14,919 nucleotides of DNA, taken from Bacillota bacterium. GTDB taxonomy: Bacteria; Bacillota; Clostridia; Christensenellales; SZUA-584. Where the stretch lies: positions 1 through 14,919 of the forward strand of contig JAEZIW010000084.1 in assembly GCA_023436525.1 (NCBI GenBank), written 5' to 3'. The notes under the pieces were generated by a model, which made no database searches, was not told where the DNA came from, and saw only the letters and a program-made list of their open reading frames with translations. A program made the position numbers and the translations under genes. Positions 8,404 through 13,667 of the stretch are shown here, piece after piece (the first letter of the stretch is position 1; the number at the start of each line of letters is the position of its first letter).

Positions 8404-8423
8404 AGGCCGCCGTCAAATATAAT
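8395..8423 (+). promoter_or_regulatory. Perfect consensus sigma-A-type promoter for DUF177-rpmF
   Basis: TTGACA at 8395-8400 and TATAAT at 8418-8423 are separated by exactly 17 bases. Both hexamers match the housekeeping consensus at all positions. The -35 box lies in the last codons of hemZ, with the hemZ stop immediately after it. Transcription should start near 8430, about 30 bases before the DUF177 ATG. Confidence 0.88.
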
Positions 8424-8460
8424 TTTACTCGTTGACGATTGCCTAGGGGCAGGTAAAGGT

Positions 8461-8961
8461 ATGAATATTGATTTAAGAGAAGCGATGCTCAACGAGGGCG
8501 AGCTTTATTCATCGGAATATCACGGCGCGTTTGACGGAATTGATTTCCTCGGAGAACGCTATGATTTTCCTCAAGGCATTAACGTTGCGGCGGATTACCG
8601 CTACGACGGAGAAGGCGTGATAGTGACCGGACGCTTCGATGCGAAGGCCACCGTGAACTGCGCGAGATGCCTGCAACCGTTTTTGTATACGATCGGTTTT
8701 CAATTTGCCGAGTATTATAAAAAGCAGCCGGAAGAAGGCGAGTATGAGTTCCAGGGTGAATCCATAGAGCTTGACCGGATGCTCGAAGACAATGTTGTGG
8801 TCAATCTTCCCACACGGTTCTTATGCCGGGAAGACTGCAAAGGGCTTTGCAGCCACTGCGGGAAAGACTTAAACGAAGGCGAATGCGGTTGTCGGCCAGA
8901 TGTGGACCCGCAGAGTCCGTTTGCCGGTCTTTCAAAACTGTACGATGACGAGGAGGTGTAG
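8461..8961 (+). CDS. DUF177 / YceD family protein
   Basis: This is a 166-residue protein of the DUF177 (YceD) family, which almost always sits directly before rpmF and is linked to 23S rRNA accumulation and large-subunit assembly. The usual pattern is visible: a beta-rich N-terminal half, CARC (67-70), a middle segment ending in LPTRFLC, a Cys-rich stretch CREDCKGLCSHCGKDLNEGECGC (Cys 122, 126, 130, 133, 142, 144), and a DPQSPFAGLSKL end corresponding to the family's DPRFA-type tail. The Cys groups look able to bind metal. The ATG follows a modest ribosome site (AGG, 8451-8453). The last codons Glu-Glu-Val encode the strong AGGAGGTG site of rpmF. A strong promoter immediately upstream suggests growth-linked expression. 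Confidence 0.9.
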   Translation: MNIDLREAMLNEGELYSSEYHGAFDGIDFLGERYDFPQGINVAADYRYDGEGVIVTGRFDAKATVNCARCLQPFLYTIGFQFAEYYKKQPEEGEYEFQGESIELDRMLEDNVVVNLPTRFLCREDCKGLCSHCGKDLNEGECGCRPDVDPQSPFAGLSKLYDDEEV

Positions 8962-8965
8962 ATAA

Positions 8966-9163
8966 ATGGCGGTACCAAAAAGAAGAACATCCAAACAGCG
9001 CAAACACACAAGAAAGTCGGCTAACTATAAGCTGACGGCACCCGGCATCGCGGCTTGCCCGCAGTGCCACGCAATGAAGCTGACCCACAGGGTATGCCCG
9101 ACATGCGGATACTACAACGGACGGCATGTCATGGATACCGAGAAAAAGGAAAAGGCGCAGTAA
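8966..9163 (+). CDS. rpmF: Large ribosomal subunit protein L32 (bL32), zinc form
   Basis: L32 is a small zinc-ribbon protein of the 50S subunit. The 65-residue sequence begins MAVPKRRTSKQRKHTRKS, the universal L32 start. It has two Cys pairs, C31-x2-C34 and C44-x2-C47, so it is the zinc-binding form and not a Cys-less zinc-starvation paralogue. The ribosome site AGGAGGTG (8951-8958) is near perfect, and the gap to DUF177 is four bases. A terminator lies about 40 bases after the stop, so DUF177 and rpmF appear to form a two-gene transcript. Confidence 0.98.
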   Translation: MAVPKRRTSKQRKHTRKSANYKLTAPGIAACPQCHAMKLTHRVCPTCGYYNGRHVMDTEKKEKAQ

Positions 9164-9204
9164 TACGCCTGCTGCGTTACCAGCGCGGACACATGATAAG
9201 CATT

Positions 9205-9235
9205 AAAAACGGGTGCTTTACGGGCCCCGTTTTTT
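9205..9235 (+). terminator. Rho-independent terminator after rpmF
   Basis: AAAAACGGG (9205-9213) pairs with CCCGTTTTT (9226-9234) around a 12-base loop, and the right arm runs into six T (9230-9235). Further T-rich sequence follows at 9242-9255. It separates rpmF from the plsX transcript. Confidence 0.85.
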
Positions 9236-9303
9236 GTCGTGCTTTTTGTTTTTTTGATGATATTGCACCGCAATGATGTGTGTTTTTTGAAAAAGAAAAT
9301 ATG

Positions 9304-9332
9304 TTGCAATGACTTTGTATTTTTTATATACT
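9304..9332 (+). promoter_or_regulatory. Putative promoter for plsX
   Basis: This AT-rich stretch between terminator and plsX contains TTGCAA (9304-9309), 17 bases, then TATACT (9327-9332), a fair sigma-A match. A second candidate is TTGTAT (9315-9320), 17 bases, TATAAA (9338-9343). I cannot choose between them. I see no match to the Bacillus FapR operator, and no fapR gene precedes plsX. Confidence 0.5.
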
Positions 9333-9364
9333 ACCCATATAAAATGAAGATGTGAGGTGCTCGC

Positions 9365-10369
9365 TTGAAAGTCATTGTTGACGCCATGGGAGGAGACAAC
9401 GCGCCGCAGGCCATCGTTGAAGGATGTGTGCTTGGGCTTAAAGAAATGAGCGGCCTTCATATCACGCTGACGGGACCGTCTGATGTTATTGAAAAAGAGC
9501 TTGCGAAATATGAGTTTGATGCATCGCGCATAAATATTGTTCATGCGACTCAAGTTATAGATATGGCGGAGCCGCCGGTGGAAGCAATTCGCCAGAAGAG
9601 CGATTCTTCGCTGGTAAAAGGGCTGCGGCTGCTGAAAGACGGTGAGGGCAGTGTTTTCATTACGGCAGGCAGCACAGGCGCAACCATTGCCGGGGCCACT
9701 CTGCTGGTGAAACGGCTGCCGGGTGTGAAGCGCCCCGCGCTGGCACCGCTGTTGCCGAGCAAAACCGGCAAAGTGCTGCTGATTGACTGCGGGGCGAATT
9801 CTGAATGTCGGCCGTCGTTTCTTGCTCAGTTTGCGCTGATGGGCAGCGCTTACATGAGCCGGGTGGAAGGGATCGATTCGCCGCGGGTGGGCCTTGTGAA
9901 CAACGGTGCGGAGGCTGAAAAGGGCAATGAGCTGACCAAAGCGGCCTATAAGCTGCTCGAGGAGATGCCCATTCATTTCGCGGGAAATGCCGAGGGACGC
10001 GATCTGTTATCCGGCGACTATGATGTAATCGTCTGCGACGGTTTTACAGGCAATGTGATACTTAAATTCTTGGAAGGCGCTGCGGGTGTGCTGATGAGCA
10101 TGCTCTCAAAAGAGCTGAAAAGCTCGACGCGCACCAAGATCGGCGCGGGGCTGGCAATGCCCGCGTTCAAGCGGTTTAAAAAGCGTATGGACTACACCGA
10201 GTACGGCGGCGCGCTGCTGCTGGGTGTGAACGGCGGTGTTGTGAAAGCCCACGGTTCGTCCAACGCCAAGGCGATATTGAGCACTTTGCGGCAGGCAGCC
10301 GGGTTTATCAACGGCGATGTCGTTAATGTAATAAAAGAAGAAGTATCAAAAGTAGCACTCAGCGACTAA
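9365..10369 (+). CDS. plsX: PlsX, phosphate acyltransferase
   Basis: PlsX converts acyl-ACP to acyl-phosphate, the donor used by PlsY to begin phospholipid synthesis at the membrane. The 334-residue length is typical. The N-terminus MKVIVDAMGGDNAP is diagnostic. GSTGA (103-107) and the following KRLPGVKRPALAPLLP are conserved family segments, as are DCGAN and CDGFTGN further on. The start codon is TTG at 9365, preceded by GAGGTG (9354-9359). An in-frame ATG at 9344 is followed within three codons by a stop, so it cannot be used. acpP follows after 24 bases, supplying the carrier whose acyl chains PlsX uses. The fabD/fabG genes that often sit between plsX and acpP are absent. Confidence 0.96.
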   Translation: MKVIVDAMGGDNAPQAIVEGCVLGLKEMSGLHITLTGPSDVIEKELAKYEFDASRINIVHATQVIDMAEPPVEAIRQKSDSSLVKGLRLLKDGEGSVFITAGSTGATIAGATLLVKRLPGVKRPALAPLLPSKTGKVLLIDCGANSECRPSFLAQFALMGSAYMSRVEGIDSPRVGLVNNGAEAEKGNELTKAAYKLLEEMPIHFAGNAEGRDLLSGDYDVIVCDGFTGNVILKFLEGAAGVLMSMLSKELKSSTRTKIGAGLAMPAFKRFKKRMDYTEYGGALLLGVNGGVVKAHGSSNAKAILSTLRQAAGFINGDVVNVIKEEVSKVALSD

Positions 10370-10393
10370 ATAAACGAATTCAGGAGGCTCGCA

Positions 10394-10630
10394 ATGGTAT
10401 TTGAAAAGGTTAGAAAAATCTTGTCCGATCAGCTTGAGATTGACGAAGACAGCATCACGATGGATTCCGACCTCGTCGAGGATCTGAAAGCGGATTCGCT
10501 GGCTATCGTTGAGCTCATCATGGATCTGGAACAGGAATTCGATCTTGATATTCCGGATGATGAATTGCCCAAAGTTGGAACAGTGAAGGACGTTGTAACT
10601 TATATTGAGAAGAACGTCGGCGGTTTCTAA
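10394..10630 (+). CDS. acpP: Acyl carrier protein
   Basis: ACP carries the growing acyl chain on a 4'-phosphopantetheine arm during fatty acid synthesis. The protein is 78 residues and strongly acidic. The prosthetic group would attach to Ser35 in ADSLAIVEL; many ACPs have DSLDxVEL, so the Asp after Leu is Ala here. The ribosome site AGGAGG (10382-10387) is six bases from the ATG. It lies 24 bases after plsX, which uses acyl-ACP, and before rnc. The plsX-acpP-rnc order is common in Firmicutes. Confidence 0.97.
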   Translation: MVFEKVRKILSDQLEIDEDSITMDSDLVEDLKADSLAIVELIMDLEQEFDLDIPDDELPKVGTVKDVVTYIEKNVGGF

Positions 10631-10638
10631 AGCGGACA

Positions 10639-10686
10639 AATGCCCGGAGCGCAAATTTAGCCTCCGGGTATTGCTTTTGCGCTCTG
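10639..10686 (+). other. Two overlapping, mutually exclusive hairpins between acpP and rnc
   Basis: Hairpin 1 pairs 10639-10649 (AATGCCCGGAG) with 10662-10672 (CTCCGGGTATT), 11 bp with one G-T wobble. It has a poor T-run after it (CTTTTG), so at best it is a weak terminator. Hairpin 2 pairs GAGCGCAAA (10647-10655) with TTTGCGCTC (10676-10684), extendable outward by two pairs to 10645/10686. The hairpins share bases 10645-10649 and cannot both form. This may be an attenuator-like or RNA-processing region; no function is shown. Confidence 0.6.
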
Positions 10687-10717
10687 CCGCCGCCGCGAAA
10701 AAAGCGGTGTTAATATA

Positions 10718-11395
10718 ATGACAGAAATCGATTTTTCCGAGCTGGAAAAAAGCATAGGCTATACCTTTCGGGATAAAAAGCTTTTACAAAGAGCTTTTAT
10801 TCATGCTTCGGCAGATATGGGAGAAAGCTACGAGAGGCTTGAATTTTTGGGTGACGCCGTGCTGGCTCTTGCGGTGAGTGAGTATCTTTTTTTTGAGAGA
10901 CCCTCAGATTCTGAAGGAGAGCTGACCAAATGCCGGGCGGCGCTGGTTAACGAGACGGCGCTGGCTGAAGTGGCGCGCAGCCTGAACATTAAAGAATATT
11001 TCACGCTCGGACGCGGCGAACGCAATTCGGGCGGCATGGATAAGCCGTCGATACAGGCTGATGTGGTGGAGGCGCTGATAGGCGCGGTTTATGTGGACGG
11101 CGGTTTTGAAAAGGCCAAATGGCTGGTGAATACACTGCTCGAGAAGAGCTTTGAAACGGTGCTGTCGGGCGGCGGTTTTCGCGATTTTAAAACGCGTTTG
11201 CAGGAGCACTATCATAAACAGGGAATCAGCGATATCCGTTATATCGTCTATAAAGAAGAGGGGCCTCCTCACGACCGGGTGTTTTATGTGAAGCTTGTTG
11301 TAAGCGGTACAGAGGTCGCGCAGGGACAGGGAAGGTCTAAAAAATTTGCGGAGCAGAAGGCGGCCAAAGCCGCTTTTCTGGACGCAGTAAAATAG
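10718..11395 (+). CDS. rnc: Ribonuclease III
   Basis: RNase III cuts double-stranded RNA, including the rRNA precursor. The 225-residue protein has the signature ERLEFLGDAVL (39-49). Catalytic residues E42, D46, D115 and E118 align with E. coli E41, D45, D114 and E117. A double-stranded RNA-binding domain covers about 156-224 (DFKTRLQEHYHKQ to KKFAEQKAAKAAF). The start MTEIDFSELEKSIGYTF is a normal family N-terminus. The ribosome site is weak, only GGTG at 10706-10709, eight bases before the ATG. In many Firmicutes smc and ftsY follow rnc; here glyA does, 12 bases on. The upstream paired RNA structures are of interest because RNase III often controls its own message. Confidence 0.96.
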   Translation: MTEIDFSELEKSIGYTFRDKKLLQRAFIHASADMGESYERLEFLGDAVLALAVSEYLFFERPSDSEGELTKCRAALVNETALAEVARSLNIKEYFTLGRGERNSGGMDKPSIQADVVEALIGAVYVDGGFEKAKWLVNTLLEKSFETVLSGGGFRDFKTRLQEHYHKQGISDIRYIVYKEEGPPHDRVFYVKLVVSGTEVAQGQGRSKKFAEQKAAKAAFLDAVK

Positions 11396-11407
11396 GGGTG
11401 GTTTTAA

Positions 11408-12649
11408 ATGCTCGATTATTCAAAGGTGAAAGCGGCAGACGAAGAAGTCTACAAAGCCATGATGGATGAGCTTGACCGTCAGGAGAACAACATTGAGCTC
11501 ATCGCTTCCGAGAATTTCGTTTCGGAGGCTGTGATGAACGCGATGGGATCGCACCTGACCAACAAATACGCGGAAGGGTATCCGGGTAAGCGCTACTACG
11601 GCGGCTGCGAGTTTGTGGATGTGGCCGAGACGCTTGCGATTGAGCGCGCGAAAAAGCTTTTTGGCGCTGAGTTTGCGAACGTACAACCGCACTCGGGCGC
11701 ACAAGCGAACACCGCGGTGTATTTTGCGATGCTCGAACCGGGCGACACGATACTCGGTATGAACCTCGCGCACGGCGGGCATCTGACTCATGGCAGCCCG
11801 GTGAATATCTCGGGAAAATACTTCAACATTGTGCCATACGGTGTGAGACAAGACACAGAAATGATCGACTATGATGCGCTGAGAGAGCTTGCGATGCAGC
11901 ATAAGCCCAAAATGATTGTTGCGGGCGCAAGCGCGTATCCGCGCAAGCTCGATTTCAAGCGGTTCCGCGAGATTGCGGATGAAGTGGGCGCGCTGCTGAT
12001 GGTGGATATGGCGCATATCGCGGGTCTTGTTGCGGCGGGCGAGCATGAAAGCCCGGTGCCGTATGCCGATTTTGTGACGACGACAACGCACAAAACGCTG
12101 CGCGGGCCGCGCGGCGGTTTGATACTTTGCAAGGAGCAATATGGCCCGGCAATCAACAAAGCGGTGTTCCCGGGCACACAGGGCGGGCCGCTGATGCACG
12201 TGATTGCTGCCAAAGCCGTGTGCTTTCAGGAAGCGTTTTCGGATACGTTTAAAATCTATCAGCACCAGATTGTGCTGAATGCCAAAGCACTTGCCGAGAG
12301 CCTTTCAGCCAACGGCATCCGGCTCGTATCGGGCGGCACGGATAACCATTTGATGCTGCTTGATCTGACCGCGCAGGACATCACGGGCAAGGAACTCGAA
12401 GCGATGCTCGGCCTTGCTGGCATCACGGTCAACAAAAACGCGATTCCGTTTGACACACGCAGCCCGTTCATCACGAGCGGCGTGAGAATCGGCACACCGG
12501 CTGTCACATCGCGCGGCATGGATGAAGCCGACATGAAGCAGATCGGTGAGTGGATTGCCGATGTGGTGAAACGGCGTGAAGCGGCGGTAGACGACGTGCT
12601 TGCGAAGGTGCGCGCGCTGTGCGCCAAACGGCCGCTGTATAAGAAATAA
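11408..12649 (+). CDS. glyA: Serine hydroxymethyltransferase
   Basis: GlyA interconverts serine and glycine with tetrahydrofolate, feeding one-carbon units to purine and thymidylate synthesis; it is a PLP enzyme of the cytoplasm. The 413-residue length is standard. Landmarks are ENFVSE (35-40), YAEGYPGKRYYGGCEFVD (54-71), PHSGAQANTAVY (94-105; most members have SGSQAN), GHLTHGSPVNISGKYF (124-139), the PLP-contacting D200 in MVDMAHIAGL, and the Schiff-base lysine K229 in TTTTHKTLRGPRGG. The ribosome site GGGGTGG (11395-11401) overlaps the rnc stop, and only 12 bases separate the genes, so co-transcription with rnc is likely. A strong terminator follows. No glycine riboswitch is seen upstream. 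Confidence 0.98.
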   Translation: MLDYSKVKAADEEVYKAMMDELDRQENNIELIASENFVSEAVMNAMGSHLTNKYAEGYPGKRYYGGCEFVDVAETLAIERAKKLFGAEFANVQPHSGAQANTAVYFAMLEPGDTILGMNLAHGGHLTHGSPVNISGKYFNIVPYGVRQDTEMIDYDALRELAMQHKPKMIVAGASAYPRKLDFKRFREIADEVGALLMVDMAHIAGLVAAGEHESPVPYADFVTTTTHKTLRGPRGGLILCKEQYGPAINKAVFPGTQGGPLMHVIAAKAVCFQEAFSDTFKIYQHQIVLNAKALAESLSANGIRLVSGGTDNHLMLLDLTAQDITGKELEAMLGLAGITVNKNAIPFDTRSPFITSGVRIGTPAVTSRGMDEADMKQIGEWIADVVKRREAAVDDVLAKVRALCAKRPLYKK

Positions 12650-12662
12650 GGACTAATGCAAC

Positions 12663-12694
12663 AACACCATCGGCTTTAAGTCGGTGGTGTTTTC
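12663..12694 (+). terminator. Rho-independent terminator after glyA
   Basis: AACACCATCGGC (12663-12674) pairs with GTCGGTGGTGTT (12680-12691) over 12 bp with two G-T wobbles and a 5-base loop. The T-run is TTTT (12690-12693). It closes the plsX-acpP-rnc-glyA block. Confidence 0.88.
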
Positions 12695-12748
12695 TTATAC
12701 GAACGGATATGCATCAGCCTTCGAACAGTTTTTTTCGAAAACATGAAG

Positions 12749-12795
12749 CACTGTTGTCATGTTTGCTGTGATATTGTAGCTTTGAGACAACAGTG
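12749..12795. repeat. Perfect 10-bp inverted repeat before the DUF3788 gene
   Basis: CACTGTTGTC (12749-12758) and GACAACAGTG (12786-12795) are exact reverse complements, 27 bases apart. The interval contains TGATATTGT (12769-12777), which resembles an extended -10 element, but I see no convincing -35. It could be an operator pair or a hairpin in the leader RNA. Confidence 0.7.
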
Positions 12796-12822
12796 AAAGA
12801 GACAGCGCATTCAATGAAGGTT

Positions 12823-12828
12823 GGGAGG
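12823..12828 (+). promoter_or_regulatory. Ribosome binding site deciding the DUF3788 start
   Basis: GGGAGG lies nine bases before ATG 12838. A longer frame from GTG 12793 has no ribosome site, and its start codon lies within the right arm of the inverted repeat. The in-frame ATG at 12814 also has no site. ATG 12838 is therefore preferred. Confidence 0.8.
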
Positions 12829-12837
12829 CTCATCAAA

Positions 12838-13257
12838 ATGGCGGCAAGTTTGTTTCATGAAAAGGCGATTATGCCAAACGACAGCATGGTGGCAGCGGTG
12901 CTAAACGATAAAAAAGAGGTTTGGGATCTATTAGAGTCTCACATTATTAGTAACTATAAATATATTAAAAAGGAATGGAAGTTCTACAGTAAAAAAAGCG
13001 GATGGTCATTATTGTTCAAGGATAAAAGGCGGACGCTGCTTTACATCATCCCTTTTGACGGTTATTTTAAAGCCTGGTTCGTGCTGAGTGAAAAGGCCGT
13101 TGCCACTGCCAAAAACAGCGCTTTGCCTAAAGAAGTGCTGAAGACGATTCGTGCGGCTGCCTCTTACGTTGAGGGAACCTTGTTTGATGTGGATGTCAAG
13201 TCGGAACGGGATTTACTGCCTGTTTTTGCGCTGCTTCAAATAAAGGCAGAAATGTAG
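12838..13257 (+). CDS. DUF3788 family protein
   Basis: This is a small soluble protein of 139 residues with no signal peptide or membrane segment. I recognise the DUF3788 pattern: WKFYSKKSGWSLLFKDKRRTLLYIIPFDGYF (47-77), FVLSEKAVATAKNSALP (81-97), YVEGTLFDVDVKSERDL (110-126) and LLQIK near the end. The family is widespread in Firmicutes and Bacteroidota. It has no established biochemical function, and none is proposed here. The gene stands alone after the glyA terminator in lower-GC sequence, with an inverted repeat just upstream and a decayed gene downstream on the other strand. That suggests an accessory locus. No terminator is obvious after it. The family call is from motif memory, not a search. 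Confidence 0.8.
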   Translation: MAASLFHEKAIMPNDSMVAAVLNDKKEVWDLLESHIISNYKYIKKEWKFYSKKSGWSLLFKDKRRTLLYIIPFDGYFKAWFVLSEKAVATAKNSALPKEVLKTIRAAASYVEGTLFDVDVKSERDLLPVFALLQIKAEM

Positions 13258-13329
13258 TATCAGAAAAATGAATATGAATTGGCTTTGATCGACAACTGGA
13301 AGATCATAACTCATTGTTGTTTTCAGTCG

Positions 13330-13482
13330 CTAATTTTCATTCTCGTCCAGAAACTTTTCGAATTTCTTTTCAGAGAAAATTTCATTGGTTACGAAGCTTC
13401 CGTCAAAGAAGAAGCTGTAGGCGGTGATCGGTGCGGGGGCGCTTTGCGCCTCCAGCATGATGCTGTCAGCCGCCGGCCGATG
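13330..13482 (-). pseudogene. Remnant of a YoaP-type GNAT acetyltransferase (C-terminal end only)
   Basis: Reading the minus strand from 13482 down to TAG at 13332-13330 gives 50 codons. They include EAQSAPAPITAYSFFFDGS followed by FVTNEIFSEKKFEKFLDENEN. This closely resembles the C-terminal domain found at the end of YoaP-like GNAT N-acetyltransferases, where a thioredoxin-like segment ends in 'YSLFYNGKFVTNEILSEKKFEKLL'-type sequence. An in-frame stop (minus strand, 13485-13483) lies upstream, there is no ribosome site, and I cannot recognise the acetyltransferase core in any frame upstream. It appears to be the decayed tail of a deleted gene. The similarity is recalled, not computed. Confidence 0.65.
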
Positions 13483-13558
13483 CTAAACAATGAAGCCCAA
13501 ATTATGCAAGCTGTACTGAGTCAAATTGCAAATTATCTGCGGCACCACAAAAAACGAA

Positions 13559-13587
13559 TTGCTTCCTCTTTGTTTTTTTGATAGAAT
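13559..13587 (+). promoter_or_regulatory. Candidate distal promoter for gdhA
   Basis: TTGCTT (13559-13564), 17 bases, then TAGAAT (13582-13587). The -10 matches consensus at five of six positions and the -35 at three. It lies about 80 bases before the gdhA start. Confidence 0.35.
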
Positions 13588-13621
13588 ACATCTGCGAAAT
13601 TACATTTTTTATGAATACAGT

Positions 13622-13645
13622 TTTGTCAATGCAGACAAATATAAT
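13622..13645 (+). promoter_or_regulatory. Proximal gdhA -10 box with adjoining palindrome
   Basis: TATAAT (13640-13645) is a perfect -10 sequence, 22 bases before the gdhA ATG. Directly upstream is an exact palindrome, TTTGTC (13622-13627) and GACAAA (13634-13639), with a 6-base centre. No good -35 is found at 16-18 bases, and the palindrome occupies the spacer, so it could be the binding site of a regulator. Confidence 0.5.
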
Positions 13646-13667
13646 AAATAATTGAATAGGAGTGCTT

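Larger units (their letters stand above)
13258..13667. other. 410-bp stretch without an intact gene
   Basis: Between DUF3788 and gdhA no intact gene is visible. It holds, in order: about 70 bp with nothing recognisable, a minus-strand gene remnant (13330-13482), about 75 bp with nothing recognisable, then AT-rich sequence with candidate promoters and a small palindrome before gdhA. Short open frames on both strands (e.g. 13279-13581 plus) have no family resemblance. Confidence 0.7.

Noticed and set aside
9262..9274. ATTGC-ACC-GCAAT palindrome upstream of plsX as a lipid-regulator operator
   Set aside because: It is only a 5-bp dyad, does not match the known FapR site, and lies well upstream of the candidate promoters.
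9344..9355. ATG 9344 as the plsX start
   Set aside because: It is in frame but followed by a stop codon after three codons; TTG 9365 begins the conserved MKVIVDAMGGD.
10714..10719. TATAAT just before rnc
   Set aside because: It overlaps the rnc start codon, so transcription would start inside the gene, and no suitable -35 lies upstream.
11420..12265. 281-codon minus-strand frame inside glyA
   Set aside because: It is antisense to the conserved SHMT reading frame, with no motif and a composition typical of a shadow frame.
12793..12837. Longer DUF3788 start at GTG 12793
   Set aside because: It has no ribosome site and lies in the arm of the inverted repeat; ATG 12838 has a good GGGAGG site.
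13279..13581. 100-codon plus-strand frame between DUF3788 and gdhA
   Set aside because: It has no ribosome site and no recognisable family, and it lies opposite the acetyltransferase remnant whose minus-strand frame is the protein-like one.
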